Assembly: GCF_018771565.1 (NCBI RefSeq)
Contig: NZ_CP076326.1
Span: 1,612,001-1,676,000 of the forward strand
DNA from: Thermoflexus hugenholtzii
GTDB lineage: Bacteria > Chloroflexota > Anaerolineae > Thermoflexales > Thermoflexaceae
Direction of reading: 5' to 3'
DNA: 64,000 nucleotides
Positions 1 to 14,288 of this stretch are shown one piece after another. The first letter of the stretch is position 1. Each line of letters starts with the position of its first letter. The notes under the pieces are model-generated. The model worked only from the letters and a program-made list of their open reading frames with translations, did not search any database and was not told the DNA's origin. A program made the translations under genes and the position numbers.

Positions 1-10
1 GGATCCGCCA

Positions 11-104
11 GCCGGCGGGGGTGTGTCCCAATTTTGTCGGGCCTGGCCGCTTTGTAGGACAACTGCGAGCAGTTGTCCTACGATTTTGGGACACACCCGC
101 CGGC
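11..104. repeat. nested inverted-repeat element
   Basis: The outer arms at 11-31 (gccggcggg..tgtgtcccaa) and 86-104 are reverse complements apart from a 2-nt length difference. Between them is a perfect hairpin: GTAGGACAACTG (54-65), loop CGAG, CAGTTGTCCTAC (70-81). The element lies just past the 3' end of the adenosine deaminase gene. No coding content is evident and there is no T-tract typical of an intrinsic terminator. The inner hairpin begins GTAGG and ends CCTAC, like the palindromes at 21477 and 61217, so it may be one of a family of intergenic palindromic repeats or a small MITE-like element. Confidence 0.55.
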
Positions 105-145
105 GGGGCGAGGAATCCGGGGACACGGGTGTGACCCTTGTGGCC

Positions 146-1300
146 TCAGGGGAGGGAAGCCTCGGGCCCTTCGCCGGGGGCGCCGCCCAGGGCCCGGAGC
201 TCGTGGTGAAGGCGCCGGGCCAGGAGCCGACGTTCCTCCGGGCTCAGGAAGGCCGCCTCGATCCCGTTCTCCAGGATCCGGAGCAGGTCGGGCCACTGCA
301 ACCCCATCCCGGCCATAGCGAACAGATACTCATCCGTCAGGGTGGTGTCGCTGATGCTGGGATCGTCCGTGTTCAGGGTGACCTTCAGGCCCAGGCGGTA
401 GAGATCCGGGAGGGGGTGTCGGTGGAACCCGGCCACCGCCCCGGTGTGCAGGTTGCTGGTTGGGCAGACCTCGAGGGGGATGCCTCGCTCGTGCAGCAGC
501 TGGAGCACCTGCACATCATGCACCGCCTGGATCCCGTGGCCGATGCGATGGGCGCCCAGGACCAGGATCGCCTGGCGGATGTTCGCCGGAGGGCCTACCT
601 CCCCGGCGTGGACGGTGAGGAAGAGCCCCTGCTCCCGGGCCCACCGGAAGACCGGCAGAAGCGATTCCGGCCCGTAGCGGGCCTCGTCTCCGGCCAGATC
701 CAGGCCCACCACTCCATCCCGGCGATGGGCCACCGCCAGGCGGGCGATCCGCCAGGCCATCTCGGGATCCTCCCCCCGCACGATGGTCATGATGAGGCGC
801 ACCATGATATCGAAATCGCCCTCGGCCCGGCGCACTCCCTCCAGCACCCACTCGGTCACCTCCTCCAACCGGAACCCCTGGGCCTGGGCCAGGGCCGCGG
901 GATTGAAGCGCAGCTCCAGATAGCGCACGCCATCGGCGGCCGCGTCGGCCACCGCCTCGTACGCCATGCGCCGGATGGCCTCCTCGCTGGTGTAGAAGCG
1001 ACGGAGGATCTGAAACCGGGCGAGGAAGCGCTGGAAATCGGCGGGCTCGCTCGCCGTGACCCGCAACAACGGCTCCAGGGTCGCCGGGGTCGGATCCAGC
1101 CCCAGAGGGAGTTTGTGGCGCCGGGCGATCTCCAGCAGCGTGCTCAGGCGGAGGGAGCCTTCCAGATGCCGGTGCAGGTCCACCTTGGGGAGGCGCTGCA
1201 ACCAGGCCCGCCAGGCCCGGGCCGCCGGCCCATGCCGCAGGCGCATCCGGTCCCGCTCCGGGGATCGCAGCTCCACGTTCTCCACATCCCGGCGGATCAT
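146..1300 (-). CDS. add: adenosine deaminase
   Basis: Deaminates adenosine or deoxyadenosine to inosine in the cytoplasm (purine salvage). The metal-dependent amidohydrolase signatures are in order: HxH in KVDLHRHLEGS (His43/His45), HAGE (231-234), the His of RIGHG, and TDDP (311-314). The length of 384 residues is slightly above the usual 330-350 because of an N-terminal extension of about 30. The start at 1300 has GAGGGG very close to the ATG. Met19 (ATG at 1246) is an alternative start with GGAG 9 nt upstream. The gene begins 68 nt after the stop of the upstream kinase on the same strand, so the two are probably co-transcribed. A related 6-aminodeoxyfutalosine deaminase cannot be excluded from sequence alone. 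Confidence 0.9.
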   Translation of the reverse strand: MIRRDVENVELRSPERDRMRLRHGPAARAWRAWLQRLPKVDLHRHLEGSLRLSTLLEIARRHKLPLGLDPTPATLEPLLRVTASEPADFQRFLARFQILRRFYTSEEAIRRMAYEAVADAAADGVRYLELRFNPAALAQAQGFRLEEVTEWVLEGVRRAEGDFDIMVRLIMTIVRGEDPEMAWRIARLAVAHRRDGVVGLDLAGDEARYGPESLLPVFRWAREQGLFLTVHAGEVGPPANIRQAILVLGAHRIGHGIQAVHDVQVLQLLHERGIPLEVCPTSNLHTGAVAGFHRHPLPDLYRLGLKVTLNTDDPSISDTTLTDEYLFAMAGMGLQWPDLLRILENGIEAAFLSPEERRLLARRLHHELRALGGAPGEGPEASLP

Positions 1301-1368
1301 TGCCCCTCGCCTCGATCGGTCCCTGCCAGAGACACCCGCGCGAGCGGATTCGATCGGACGGCTATGGC

Positions 1369-2703
1369 CTACGACTCCCCGAAGAGGAATTCGAGCAGCT
1401 CGTCAGAGATCGCAGACGGCGGCTTGGGGATCGTGAAGTAGAAAGTGCTCCCCTTGCCGAGCTCGCTCTCCGCCCAGACCCGTCCCCCGTGGGCCTCCAC
1501 GATCCGCTTGACGATGGCCAGCCCCAGGCCCATCCCGCCGAACCGCCGCCGGGTGGAGCCATCCACCTGATAAAACCGCTCGAAGATCCGATCCAGTTTA
1601 TCCGGCGGGATGCCGATCCCGGTGTCCTGGACGGAGACCTCCGCGTGATCTCCGCGATCCACCACCCGCACGGTGATGCGCCCCCCGTTGGGGCTGAACT
1701 TCACCGCGTTGTGCAACAGGTTGTCCAGGACCTGGGAGAGCCGCTCCCGATCGCCCCACACCAGGAGCGGCCCGCCGGGGTCCTCCAGGGTGATCTCCAG
1801 GCCGGACTGGGTGGCGGTGAGCTGGAAGCCCTGGACGGAGATGCGGGCCAGGCCCACGATGTCCACCGCCTCAAAGGCCAGCGTCCCCCGATCGATCCGC
1901 TGCAGGGTGACGATGTCCCCCACCAGCCGGTTGAGGAGATTGGTCTTCTCCGCGATGATCCCCAGGGCCTCCCGCTGGGCCTCCGTCAGCGGGCCCATGG
2001 AGCCATCGATCAGGAGATCCACATACCCCTTGATGAACGTCAACGGCGTGCGCAGTTCATGGGAGACATTCTGCACGATCTCATCCTTCAGGCGATCCGC
2101 CTCCTGGAGCTCCTCATAGGCCCGGCGCAGCTCCTCGGCGTGGATGCGCAGCTCGTAGAAGAGGCGGGCGTTCTCGATGGCCGCGGCAGCCTGGGCGGCC
2201 ACCACCGTGAGCAGCCGCTCGTGCTCCGGCTGGAAGGCATGGGGGGTGTCATCATCGACCGAGAGGGCCCCGATGGCCCGATCCCCTATGATCAGGGGAA
2301 CGCACAGGATAGAGCGCACTGAAGGATCGAAGACCACAAAGCGAGGATCTTCGCGGGTGTCGGGGACGTAGATCGGGCGCTTCTCCTGGACCACCCGTCC
2401 GGCGATCCCCTCCCCGACCCGCAGGCGGGCTTCCCGCCGCCAGCGGTCCTTCACCCCGGCGGCCGCCCGGATCTCCAGCATATCCGTCTTCGGGTTCAGC
2501 AACATGATGTTGGCCGCCCGGCAGCGGAGCACCTCTCGCAAGGTCGTGACCACCGAATCCAGCAAGACCCCCAGATCAAGGGTGGTGCTCATGCGGCGGG
2601 CGAACTCATACAGGGTGGTCACCTCCCGCAGGCGCTGGGCGGTCTCGCGATGGAGGCGGGCGTTCTCCAGCAGCACCGCGAGATGGCCTGCCAGGACGGT
2701 CAT
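1369..2703 (-). CDS. multi-GAF sensor histidine kinase, C-terminal part (GAF9-HisKA-HATPase)
   Basis: This frame carries the catalytic half of a giant kinase. It contains the end of GAF8, a complete GAF domain (about residues 28-180), a HisKA dimerisation domain with H-box [10 protein letters not shown] (His215), the N-box [16 protein letters not shown] and the ATP-lid motifs DTGIGIP and [10 protein letters not shown]. The upstream GAF/PAS part lies in another frame, starting at 7228. The two join perfectly if one copy of the 13-bp duplication at 2739-2764 is removed. ATG at 2703 is only the first Met of the frame, and no ribosome binding site before it was identified. The fragment could still act if translated from an internal start or by ribosomal slippage. 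No response regulator is adjacent. Adenosine deaminase follows 68 nt downstream. Confidence 0.85.
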   Translation of the reverse strand: MTVLAGHLAVLLENARLHRETAQRLREVTTLYEFARRMSTTLDLGVLLDSVVTTLREVLRCRAANIMLLNPKTDMLEIRAAAGVKDRWRREARLRVGEGIAGRVVQEKRPIYVPDTREDPRFVVFDPSVRSILCVPLIIGDRAIGALSVDDDTPHAFQPEHERLLTVVAAQAAAAIENARLFYELRIHAEELRRAYEELQEADRLKDEIVQNVSHELRTPLTFIKGYVDLLIDGSMGPLTEAQREALGIIAEKTNLLNRLVGDIVTLQRIDRGTLAFEAVDIVGLARISVQGFQLTATQSGLEITLEDPGGPLLVWGDRERLSQVLDNLLHNAVKFSPNGGRITVRVVDRGDHAEVSVQDTGIGIPPDKLDRIFERFYQVDGSTRRRFGGMGLGLAIVKRIVEAHGGRVWAESELGKGSTFYFTIPKPPSAISDELLEFLFGES

Positions 2704-5700
2704 CAGGCGCAGATCCTCCTCGCTGAAGGCGTTGGGCCGCGGGCTCTCCGCGCGGGCTCTCCGCGTTCAGCACCCCGATCACCCGCTCCCCGATCTTCAG
2801 CGGGACCGTCAGCTCGGACCGGGTGCTGGGCTCCGCCTCGATGTAGTCCGGATCCTGTCGCACGTCCGGCACCAGGGCGGGCATCCCGGTGCGGGCGACC
2901 CGCCCGCAGATGCCCTGCTTGACGGTCAGAGGGACGCGAAGGGCCTGCTCCGAGAAGCCGTAATGTCCGATGCTCTTCAGCGTCCCCGTCTCTTCCTCCA
3001 GCAGCAGGCACTCCATCGCCTCGAAGCCCAGGGTGCGCTGGATGGCCGCGAGGGCCTGGCGGACGACCCGGTCCGGATCCAGGGTCACTGCCGCGGCGGT
3101 GATCACCTCATACAGGATCGTCAACTCGTTCAGGCGGCGACGCACCGTTTGGAAGAGCCGGGCGTTCTCCAGGGCGATGGCCAGCTGGCCGGCCAGAGCG
3201 CTGAGCAGACGGATGTGCTCCTCCCGGAAGGCCCCCGGCTCCGGGCTCTGGACGTCCAGGACTCCGACCAGGCGGTCGCCGGCGAGCAGGGGGACCGCCA
3301 GCTCGGCCCGTGTCTCCGGGATGGCCGGGAGATAGCCCGCATCGGCCTGCACGTCCGGGACGCACACCGGGGCCCGTGTGGCCCCTGCCCGCCCGACAAC
3401 GCCCTCCCCGAGGCGTAACCGCAACATCCGTTGTGCCTCCTCCGGCCGCTCCCCGGTCCGATACCGGATCAGGAGATGGGGATCCAGCGGGTCGGTCAGG
3501 AAGAGGGCCACATAGCGGAAGGCGGGCACCTCCTGCAGCAACTTCAGGGTCTGCTCCACCAGAGTCTCGAAATCCATCGAGCGGACGGCGATCTCGGAGG
3601 CCCGGCGCAGGATCTCCAGCTCGGCGAGGCGCTGGCGGGCGGCCTCGTAGAGCTGGGCGTTGGCGATGGCCACGGCCACCTGATCGACCACCGTGCCCAG
3701 CCAGCGGAGCTCGTCCGCGCGGAACAGCCGGGGCTCCCCGAAAACTACGTGGAGCGTCCCGATGGGACGGCCGGCGTGACGCAGGGGGAAGGCCGCGACC
3801 GCCCCCACCCCCCACGTCCGCGCCTCCGCATCCTGGAACAGCGGATGCACGGTGGCATCCGGGATGATCAAGGGGTGTCCGGTTCGGAACACGGTCTCCG
3901 TGACCCCGCCGGGGCGAGGGGAAGGGACCTCCCACCGGAGCTCCCCTTCCCGGGCGAGCGTCATCCCCCCACGCCAGCGCTCCCCGGCCTCATCCCGGAG
4001 ATGGATGTAAATCCGATCCGCGCCCGTGTGCTCCAGCAGCCGCCTGGCCACCGTTTCGAGCACATGATGGAGATCGAGGGTGGAGGTGACCTGAGCGGCC
4101 ACCTCCTGCAAGGTGGTGAGCTCCGCGATCCGCTGCTGGGAGTCTTCATACAGCCGGGCGTTGTGCAGAGCCAGGCCGATGTGATCGGCCAGGGACTGGA
4201 AGATCGGCTCATCCTCCGGAAGGAACGTCTCAGGGTGGACCGAGAAGAGCACCAGCGCTCCGACCACTATCCCTTCCAGGTGGAGGGGGATGACCGCCAG
4301 CGAGCGGACCGGGTCCATCTCCTCTGGCACGAGGGGCTGATAGCGCTCATCCTGCCGCGTGTCCATGATGCGCACGATCGCATCGTTTTCGATGCTCCAG
4401 GCCAGGACGCCGCCCATCGGCCGAAGGTCCCCGGCGGGAAGGTATTCCGAGAGCAGGCCGGCGGAGGCGGCCACCTCGACATGCGCCCGGTCCGCGCTGA
4501 CCCGGAAGAGAACGGCCCCGTCGCAGATCCCCATCTCGGCCACGATCTGCCGGGCCGCCGTCTCGAACACCTCCGGGATCCGCAACGCCCCCGTCAGCGG
4601 CCGGGTGATCCGGCTCAACGCCTCCAGCAGCCCCGCCCGGCGCTGCTCCGCCTCATAGAGCATCGTGTTGGCCAGGGCCACGCTCACCTGATCCGCGAGG
4701 GCCCGGGCCAGCTGGATCTCCTCCTCCGTGAACGTCCGCAACCGGGCCTCGCTGAGCTCGATCAGGCCGATGGCGCGGCCCCGGACCCACAGCGGGAGCA
4801 TCAGGCAGGTCTGATACCCGAACTCCCGCATCCACGCCTTCTCGTGGGGATCCGCTTCCGGATCGTCCATGCGGATCACCATGAACTCCCCTCCCTGAAG
4901 CAGCCGGGCCGTGGCCGGATACTGCGCCAGGGGATACCGACGGCCGACCTCCGGCAGAGAGGGATCCTCCGCCTGTCGCTCCGGGGGCGTGTAATCCGCC
5001 TGAACCACCAGGGACTCCCCCTGGGGATCCAGGAGGGAGATCGAGCAATTGGTCACCTGGAGCACGCCGGCGAGATGGCGAGCGGCCTGCCAGAGGACAT
5101 CCTGAGTGCGCAGGGTGGAGGCGGCCAGGGCGGCGCCCACCACCAGGGCTCCCAGATCTCGCAGCCGCCGCTGGCCCTCGTGATACAGTGCAGCGTTCTG
5201 AAAGAGGATGGCTGCGTGGAAAGCCAGCAAGCCGAGGGCTTCCCGCTCCTCATCCGGAAGATCCCGCCCGGGTTCCGGGAAGAGGAGGAGAACCCCCAGG
5301 GATCGCTCGCCATAGCGCATGGGGATCCGCCAGGCGGGCTCCCCATCCAGGACGATAGCCTGGGGTTCCGCCCCTGCCCCTTCCAGAACCGCGCGCATCG
5401 CCCCCGGAGGGCGGGCTGGATCGGAAGGGGGATCCGAGGCGGCCAGCCGGGCTCGATGGCCTCCTGTGGCGCTCCACACCCAGACCTCGGCGCGTCGGGC
5501 CTCCACGAGCTCCCGGGCGACCGCTGCCAGCCGGCTCAGGATCCCCTCAGGCTCCGTCTCCGCGGCGAGGGCCGCCATCCCCCGACTCAGCCGGCCCATC
5601 CGCAGAACCCGCCGGCGTTCCTGCAGGGTGATCCGGGCGGCCTCCAGCATCGCGCCCAGCTGGTCGGCAAGGGCCAGGATCAGCCGGGGCTCGGAGGCGA

Positions 5701-7228
5701 GCCAGCCGCCCGAGCCCGAGGCGCTCAGGCCCAGTAGGCCGATGGTCTGCTCCCGGGCCCGGAGGGGGGCCAGGATCAGAGTGCCGGACGGCAAGGGAAT
5801 CGTCCGAGCCTGACCCTCCCGGAGGACCGCATCGATCGTCTGCGGCGGGAGCGCCCGCATCCATTCCTCAACGACCTCCGGGGCCAAGCCGTGGCTGTAG
5901 CGGCCCTGTCCTTCCCCATCCTGCAGATCCAGCCATCCGCCTGCGAACCCCAGGCCTTCGACGAGACGGCCCAGGGCCTCCTGGATCAACCGGGGCAACT
6001 CCGGTTCGAGCTTCGAGAGGCCGGCCACCGCGTGGCTGATCTCAGCAACCTGGGCGAGGGCTTGCTGGTAGCGGTCCCGCTCGATGCCGGTGACGCGCAG
6101 GCGCTCGGCCATCACCAGGAGCATGGCGATCTGATGGCTGAGGAGCGTCAGCAGGTCCCGCTCCAGCGGATGAGCGGGTCGGGGCCAGCGATAGCCGAAG
6201 GCCAGCAGCCCGATGGTCTCCCCTTGATGGAGCAGGGGGAGCATCACCAGGGTGCGAACCCCCAGGCTCTCCACCACCTCCCGGGTGATCGGCGCGAGGA
6301 TCGCGGTGCGGGTATCTTCGATATACCAGGCGTAGCGATGCGCCCGGAAGGCGGCGTAGGTCGGCTCATCCATCTCCAGCTGGTCGAAACGAGCCGGGAA
6401 GGCCTCGCCCACGCCGAAGCCGATCACCAGCTTCATCCGACGGCCCTGCACCCGATAAGCCGCCCCCAGGTCCGCCTTCCACATCTCCATCAGCAGATGC
6501 AGGGCGCGGGCGAGCAGCGACCGGGAGTCGTGGAGCTCCGCGCTCAGCTCCGCCAGCATTCCCAGGCTCTGGGAGAGCTCCCGATGGAGGCGTTCCTCCG
6601 CGCCGGGGCTCGTCTGCCGGATCAGGCCGCCGCCGGGGATCGGAGTGGCCAGCCAGCGAGCCTGCCCGCGCTCCCCCTCCGGCCCCAGCACCACCTCCCA
6701 GGTCACCGGGAGGCCCTCCCGGAGGACCTGGGCCCAGGCCTCCGCCAGGGCCTGACGCTGAGGAAGGCTTGCCCACTCCCAGAGCGGGCGCTCCAGGAAC
6801 TGGGATCGGGGGAGCTGCCAGAAATGGGAGGCCGCGGCGTTCGCCCAGAGGATCCGGCCCTCGAGGTCCAGCACGTAGAGGGGCTCGCCGAGCTCCTCCC
6901 AGCGGGCGAGGCGGTCCGGAGGGATCAACGGGTCCAGCCGAAGACGAAGCGCGCTTCGGGAGCGTCCCTTCGTGGCCACGAAACGGCACGGAAGCGCCAT
7001 CGGCGCCAGCCAGAGATAGCCCTCCCGCGGCTCGCCCGTGCGGGCGGTCTCCTCCAGGACAGACCATGTAGGCGAAAGCCGGAGGATGGTCTCCTCCACC
7101 CGCAGCCGCCGACGAGGGGTCCATCCGGAGATCCATCCGGCAGGGGCGGATCTGCCGGGGTAAAGCCAGCCGGCATGCAGATCCACGCGGAGAACCAGAT
7201 CATAGGAACGTGCCCCTCGAGCTTTCAT
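2606..7228 (-). CDS. multi-GAF sensor histidine kinase, N-terminal part (PAS + 8 GAF), frameshifted
   Basis: This frame encodes a soluble sensory protein with no signal peptide or membrane helix. An N-terminal region of about 100 residues is followed by a PAS-like domain (about 107-210) and then by eight GAF repeats. Seven of the eight are complete. Most repeats end with helices of the type [16 protein letters not shown] that link one GAF to the next. The eighth GAF reads normally to VLNAESPR and then goes out of frame, ending in about 40 low-complexity residues. With one 13-bp repeat removed the protein would be about 1948 residues with nine GAFs and a kinase core. The start at 7228 has a purine-rich but weak Shine-Dalgarno region (GGGGGATGGG). 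The ligands sensed are unknown. Intact translation of the split gene is uncertain. Confidence 0.8.
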   Translation of the reverse strand: MKARGARSYDLVLRVDLHAGWLYPGRSAPAGWISGWTPRRRLRVEETILRLSPTWSVLEETARTGEPREGYLWLAPMALPCRFVATKGRSRSALRLRLDPLIPPDRLARWEELGEPLYVLDLEGRILWANAAASHFWQLPRSQFLERPLWEWASLPQRQALAEAWAQVLREGLPVTWEVVLGPEGERGQARWLATPIPGGGLIRQTSPGAEERLHRELSQSLGMLAELSAELHDSRSLLARALHLLMEMWKADLGAAYRVQGRRMKLVIGFGVGEAFPARFDQLEMDEPTYAAFRAHRYAWYIEDTRTAILAPITREVVESLGVRTLVMLPLLHQGETIGLLAFGYRWPRPAHPLERDLLTLLSHQIAMLLVMAERLRVTGIERDRYQQALAQVAEISHAVAGLSKLEPELPRLIQEALGRLVEGLGFAGGWLDLQDGEGQGRYSHGLAPEVVEEWMRALPPQTIDAVLREGQARTIPLPSGTLILAPLRAREQTIGLLGLSASGSGGWLASEPRLILALADQLGAMLEAARITLQERRRVLRMGRLSRGMAALAAETEPEGILSRLAAVARELVEARRAEVWVWSATGGHRARLAASDPPSDPARPPGAMRAVLEGAGAEPQAIVLDGEPAWRIPMRYGERSLGVLLLFPEPGRDLPDEEREALGLLAFHAAILFQNAALYHEGQRRLRDLGALVVGAALAASTLRTQDVLWQAARHLAGVLQVTNCSISLLDPQGESLVVQADYTPPERQAEDPSLPEVGRRYPLAQYPATARLLQGGEFMVIRMDDPEADPHEKAWMREFGYQTCLMLPLWVRGRAIGLIELSEARLRTFTEEEIQLARALADQVSVALANTMLYEAEQRRAGLLEALSRITRPLTGALRIPEVFETAARQIVAEMGICDGAVLFRVSADRAHVEVAASAGLLSEYLPAGDLRPMGGVLAWSIENDAIVRIMDTRQDERYQPLVPEEMDPVRSLAVIPLHLEGIVVGALVLFSVHPETFLPEDEPIFQSLADHIGLALHNARLYEDSQQRIAELTTLQEVAAQVTSTLDLHHVLETVARRLLEHTGADRIYIHLRDEAGERWRGGMTLAREGELRWEVPSPRPGGVTETVFRTGHPLIIPDATVHPLFQDAEARTWGVGAVAAFPLRHAGRPIGTLHVVFGEPRLFRADELRWLGTVVDQVAVAIANAQLYEAARQRLAELEILRRASEIAVRSMDFETLVEQTLKLLQEVPAFRYVALFLTDPLDPHLLIRYRTGERPEEAQRMLRLRLGEGVVGRAGATRAPVCVPDVQADAGYLPAIPETRAELAVPLLAGDRLVGVLDVQSPEPGAFREEHIRLLSALAGQLAIALENARLFQTVRRRLNELTILYEVITAAAVTLDPDRVVRQALAAIQRTLGFEAMECLLLEEETGTLKSIGHYGFSEQALRVPLTVKQGICGRVARTGMPALVPDVRQDPDYIEAEPSTRSELTVPLKIGERVIGVLNAESPRGEPAAQRLQRGGSAPDDRPGRPSRGAAGERPPPSRDRPAPAGGDHPV
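2739..2764. repeat. 13-bp tandem duplication causing a frameshift
   Basis: The sequence gcgggctctccgc occurs twice in direct tandem, at 2739-2751 and 2752-2764. On the coding (minus) strand, deleting either copy restores the reading [19 protein letters not shown], an ideal GAF ending, and fuses the two kinase frames. Thirteen is not a multiple of three, so the duplication explains the split completely. It may be a real slippage mutation, a phase-variable switch or a sequencing/assembly artefact. Confidence 0.9.
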
Positions 7229-7389
7229 TTCCCATCCCCCGTATTTGGGAACATTCGGAGCACGCGCCTTCAGCGGCTCCCCTCCCCTCTATTATCCATT
7301 ATCCCCACAAGCAACGATCCTGGGTGCGCCCACGCCCAGCCCGTTGGGGAGATCGCCAGGAAGGGGCATTTCGGGCCGGGCAGCGCAGG

Positions 7390-8460
7390 CGACGTCGAAG
7401 GAATGCGACCCCAGAAGGCCTTCGGCCGACGGTCGGCCTGATGCGTCGAATGAATTCGACCTCAGAAAGCCTCCGGCCAACGGTCGGCCTGCGCCGACCG
7501 AAAAAGCACCCCCCGCGTCGGCGAAGGCCGACGCCCGGCGCGCAAGCGCCTCAGAAGGCCGATTTCAATCGGCGCAAAAGCCTCCGGCCGACGGTCGGCC
7601 TGATGCGTCGAATGAATTCGACCTCGGAAGGCCTCCGGCCGACGGTTGGCCTGCGCCGACCGAAAAAGCACCCCCCGCGTCGGCGAAGGCCGACGCCCGG
7701 CACCCAAGCGCCCTGGAAGGCTGATTTCAATCGGCGCAAAAGCCTCCGGCCAACGGTCGGCCTGCGCCGACCGAAAAAGCACCCCCCGCGTCGGCGAAGG
7801 CCGACGCCCGGCGCGCAAGCACCTCAGAAGGCCGATTTCAATCGGCGCAAAAGCCTCCGGCCAACGGTCGGCCTGCGCCGACCGAAAAAGCACCCTCCAC
7901 GTCGGCGGGAAGGCCGACGCCCGGCGCGCAAGCGCCTCAGAAGGCCGATTTCAATCGGCGCAAAAGCCTCCGGCCGACGGTCGGCCTGATGCGTCGAATG
8001 AATTCGACCTCGGAAGGCCTCCGGCCGACGGTTGGCCTGCGCCGACCGAAAAAGCACCCCCCGCGTCGGCGAAGGCCGACGCCCGGCACCCAAGCGCCCT
8101 GGAAGGCTGATTTCAATCGGCGCAAAAGCCTCCGGCCAACGGTCGGCCTGCGCCGACCGAAAAAGCACCCCCCGCGTCGGCGAAGGCCGACGCCCGGCGC
8201 GCAAGCACCTCAGAAGGCCGATTTCAATCGGCGCAAAAGCCTCCGGCCAACAGTCGGCCTGCGCCGACCGAAAAAGCACCCTCCACGTCGGCGGGAAGGC
8301 CGACGCCCGGCGCGCAAGCGCCTCAGAAGGCCGATTTCAATCGGCGCAAAAGCCTCCGGCCGACGGTCGGCCTGCGCCGACCGAAAAAGCACCCTCCACG
8401 TCGGCGGGAAGGCCGACGCCCGGCACCCAAGCGCCCTGAAAGGCCGATTGAAATCGGCCT
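7390..8460. repeat. non-coding hairpin repeat array
   Basis: This fills the gap between the kinase and secA; 7229-7389 holds only the kinase leader, with nothing recognised. The array is built from a basic unit of about 111 bp, with eight copies of ccgaccgaaaaagca. Each unit contains several short palindromes: CGTCGGC-GAAG-GCCGACG, GGCGC-GCAA-GCGCC, CCGATT-TC-AATCGG and GGCCGAC-G-GTCGGCC. In three places a module with GTCGAAT-GA-ATTCGAC is inserted instead. Variation falls mainly in loops and linkers (GAAG versus GGGAA, for example). It is open in several frames on both strands, but the frames shift at the 386-bp duplication and the translations are low-complexity Arg/Pro, so it is not a gene. 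The last palindrome (8441-8458) sits just past the secA stop and could help end that transcript. Confidence 0.85.
7603..8374. repeat. 386-bp tandem duplication inside the array
   Basis: Bases 7603-7988 and 7989-8374 read the same by eye apart from one substitution (G at 7866, A at 8252). Each copy holds one GTCGAATGAATTCGAC module and three 111-bp-type units. The near-identity implies a recent duplication, or an array kept uniform by recombination. Confidence 0.85.
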
Positions 8461-8489
8461 GTGGGGCCCTGCACGGGTCCGGGCGGCGA

Positions 8490-12560
<4,071 letters not shown>

Positions 12561-12758
12561 CGTCTCCTCTCAGCGCTCCGGAACATCCGAATTGAGCCAG
12601 GAGCCCCCTTCCCCGCCCGCCCCGCGGGCCGGTCCCGGGGCTCTTCCTTAAGTTTAAACCGGATCGCAGGAAGAGAAGGAACTCCGGTGCCCGAACGGAA
12701 GGGCCATGCGGCTCCCCCGGAGAGCACCTTCCCGGGCCGTATTTCTAACTCTTGATAT

Positions 12759-12785
12759 ACGGCGATCCAACGCCGTTGTTTTTCT
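12759..12785 (+). terminator. terminator-like hairpin in the leader of the beta-helix gene
   Basis: ACGGCG (12759-12764), loop ATCCAA and CGCCGT (12771-12776) are followed by TGTTTTTCT. No plus-strand gene ends here, so it may act as a leader attenuator for the gene at 12858. The rest of the 297-nt gap after secA shows nothing clear. Confidence 0.35.
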
Positions 12786-12857
12786 AAGATCCCTAAGAGA
12801 TCGCTCGAGGAGACAGGCCGGCGCTCCCGGTCCTCGAACCCCTCCCAGGAGGCGCGC

Positions 12858-14222
12858 ATGCTGCGCACGGTGTGCTCGCTGATCATGGTGGTGGGAGCGG
12901 CCTACCTGATCCTGGTCGTAGGTTCCAGAGGCCCGCGGACGAACGCCCGGACGCTCTGGGTGGACGATGACGGCACGGTGGGGGCGGCCGCCGCTTCCTG
13001 TGACGGCCCTGATCCGGCTTACATCCGCATCCAGGCGGCCATCGAGGCGGCCGAGGATGGCGATGAGATCCGGATCTGCCCCGGGGTGTATCGGGAACAG
13101 ATCACCATCCGTCGGAATTACCTCACCGTCCGCTCTGTGGACGGATCCGCGGTGGATGCCAGCCCCGATACGATCCTGCTGCCGGAGGAGCTGGACCCGG
13201 CCGGGGTGTGGATCCTGGGGGACGGCAACGTCCTGGAGGGGCTGGTGATCCAGGACACGGCCGCTGGCCCGCCCCATCCCGGCCATCTTCACCAGCTCAT
13301 CCGGGTGGGGGGCGATCGCAACACGGTCCGCCGCAACCGCCTCATCGGCCGGGGGCCAGCGGGCCCTGCGGATATCGGGATCGAGGTGCATGGAGGGGAT
13401 GTCGGCAACGGGGTGGCGGAACGCAACGAGATCGTCGAGAACGAGATCCTCAACGTCTTCGGCCACGCCCTCCGGGTCCAGAGCCTGGCCCGCGATCGGG
13501 CCGCCTACTGGACGGTCGTCACGGGCAACCGGATCCACGATAACCCCGGGAACGGCATCACAGTGGACCGCTCGCCGGCCACGCGGGTGGAACGCAACGT
13601 CCTGTCCCGCAATGGGGTAGCCCTGGTCTTCCATAGCGAGCCCTCGTTCCCGGCCATCGAGACGGTGTTCCGGTGCAATCAGGTGGTTGGCAATCGCGCG
13701 GGGGCTCGGAATACAGCGACGGATGGTTCGGTGATGCGAGCAGAGTATAACTGGTGGGGGAATGAGGACGGCCCGCGCCATGATCTGCGGAACTCGGGGG
13801 GAGGCGGGGATGCGGTGGGGGACAACGTGGCGTTCCGGCCCTGGCTGACCGCCCCGCCGGAAGGGACCTGTCCTCTGCTGCGGGTGCGCATCGACGTGAT
13901 GCCGGGGGACGCAAGCAACCGGATCCGTCCCGCCAGCCACACCCTGATCCCGGTGGCCCTTCTCTCTGGTCCGAGCTTCGCCCCGCTGGCTGAGGTCGAT
14001 CGGGACCGCCTGCGTTTGGGGGCCACGGGCGGGGAGAGCCCTGTGGTCGGCTGCAACAGTCTGGCCGGCGACCTCAACGGCGATGGGATTGGGGACCTGG
14101 TCTGCTACTTCCGGTCGGAGCTCACCGGCCTGGGGCCGGACCACCGGGTCGCCCGGCTCCAGGGCCAAACCCTGGAAGGGATCGCCATAGAGGGCCAGGA
14201 TGCTGTGGAGATCCTCCCATAA
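12858..14222 (+). CDS. secreted right-handed beta-helix repeat protein
   Basis: A hydrophobic N-terminal segment (about 1-23) looks like a signal peptide or anchor, so the protein probably acts outside the membrane. Residues of about 50-330 carry NosD/pectate-lyase-type parallel beta-helix turns rich in N-x-I/V repeats (NTVRRNRL, RNEIVENEI, GNRIHDNPGNGI, RVERNVLSRNG), followed by YNWWGNEDGP. The C-terminal part (about 345-454) resembles a common secreted-protein module of the pattern IDVMPGD..N.I.P, then DLNGDGIGDLVC and EGIAIEGQDAVEI, with a calcium-binding-like DLNGDG loop. GGAGG lies upstream. A polysaccharide-binding or lyase role is possible, but no catalytic residues can be assigned. 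Confidence 0.75.
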   Translation: MLRTVCSLIMVVGAAYLILVVGSRGPRTNARTLWVDDDGTVGAAAASCDGPDPAYIRIQAAIEAAEDGDEIRICPGVYREQITIRRNYLTVRSVDGSAVDASPDTILLPEELDPAGVWILGDGNVLEGLVIQDTAAGPPHPGHLHQLIRVGGDRNTVRRNRLIGRGPAGPADIGIEVHGGDVGNGVAERNEIVENEILNVFGHALRVQSLARDRAAYWTVVTGNRIHDNPGNGITVDRSPATRVERNVLSRNGVALVFHSEPSFPAIETVFRCNQVVGNRAGARNTATDGSVMRAEYNWWGNEDGPRHDLRNSGGGGDAVGDNVAFRPWLTAPPEGTCPLLRVRIDVMPGDASNRIRPASHTLIPVALLSGPSFAPLAEVDRDRLRLGATGGESPVVGCNSLAGDLNGDGIGDLVCYFRSELTGLGPDHRVARLQGQTLEGIAIEGQDAVEILP

Positions 14223-14288
14223 CTGTAAGGCGCATCTCTGAGCACCAAGAAGGCGATTCGAAAGAGGGCGTGCCGAATCCGAGAACGG

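Noticed and set aside
7390-8460. CRISPR array
   Set aside because: Units are about 111 bp, palindromic throughout and similar over their whole length. There are no short repeats with unique spacers and no cas genes.
7390-8460. Repeat protein gene in the array
   Set aside because: Several frames are open only because stop codons are rare in this sequence. The 386-bp duplication shifts the frame, and no frame has a ribosome binding site or a recognisable domain.
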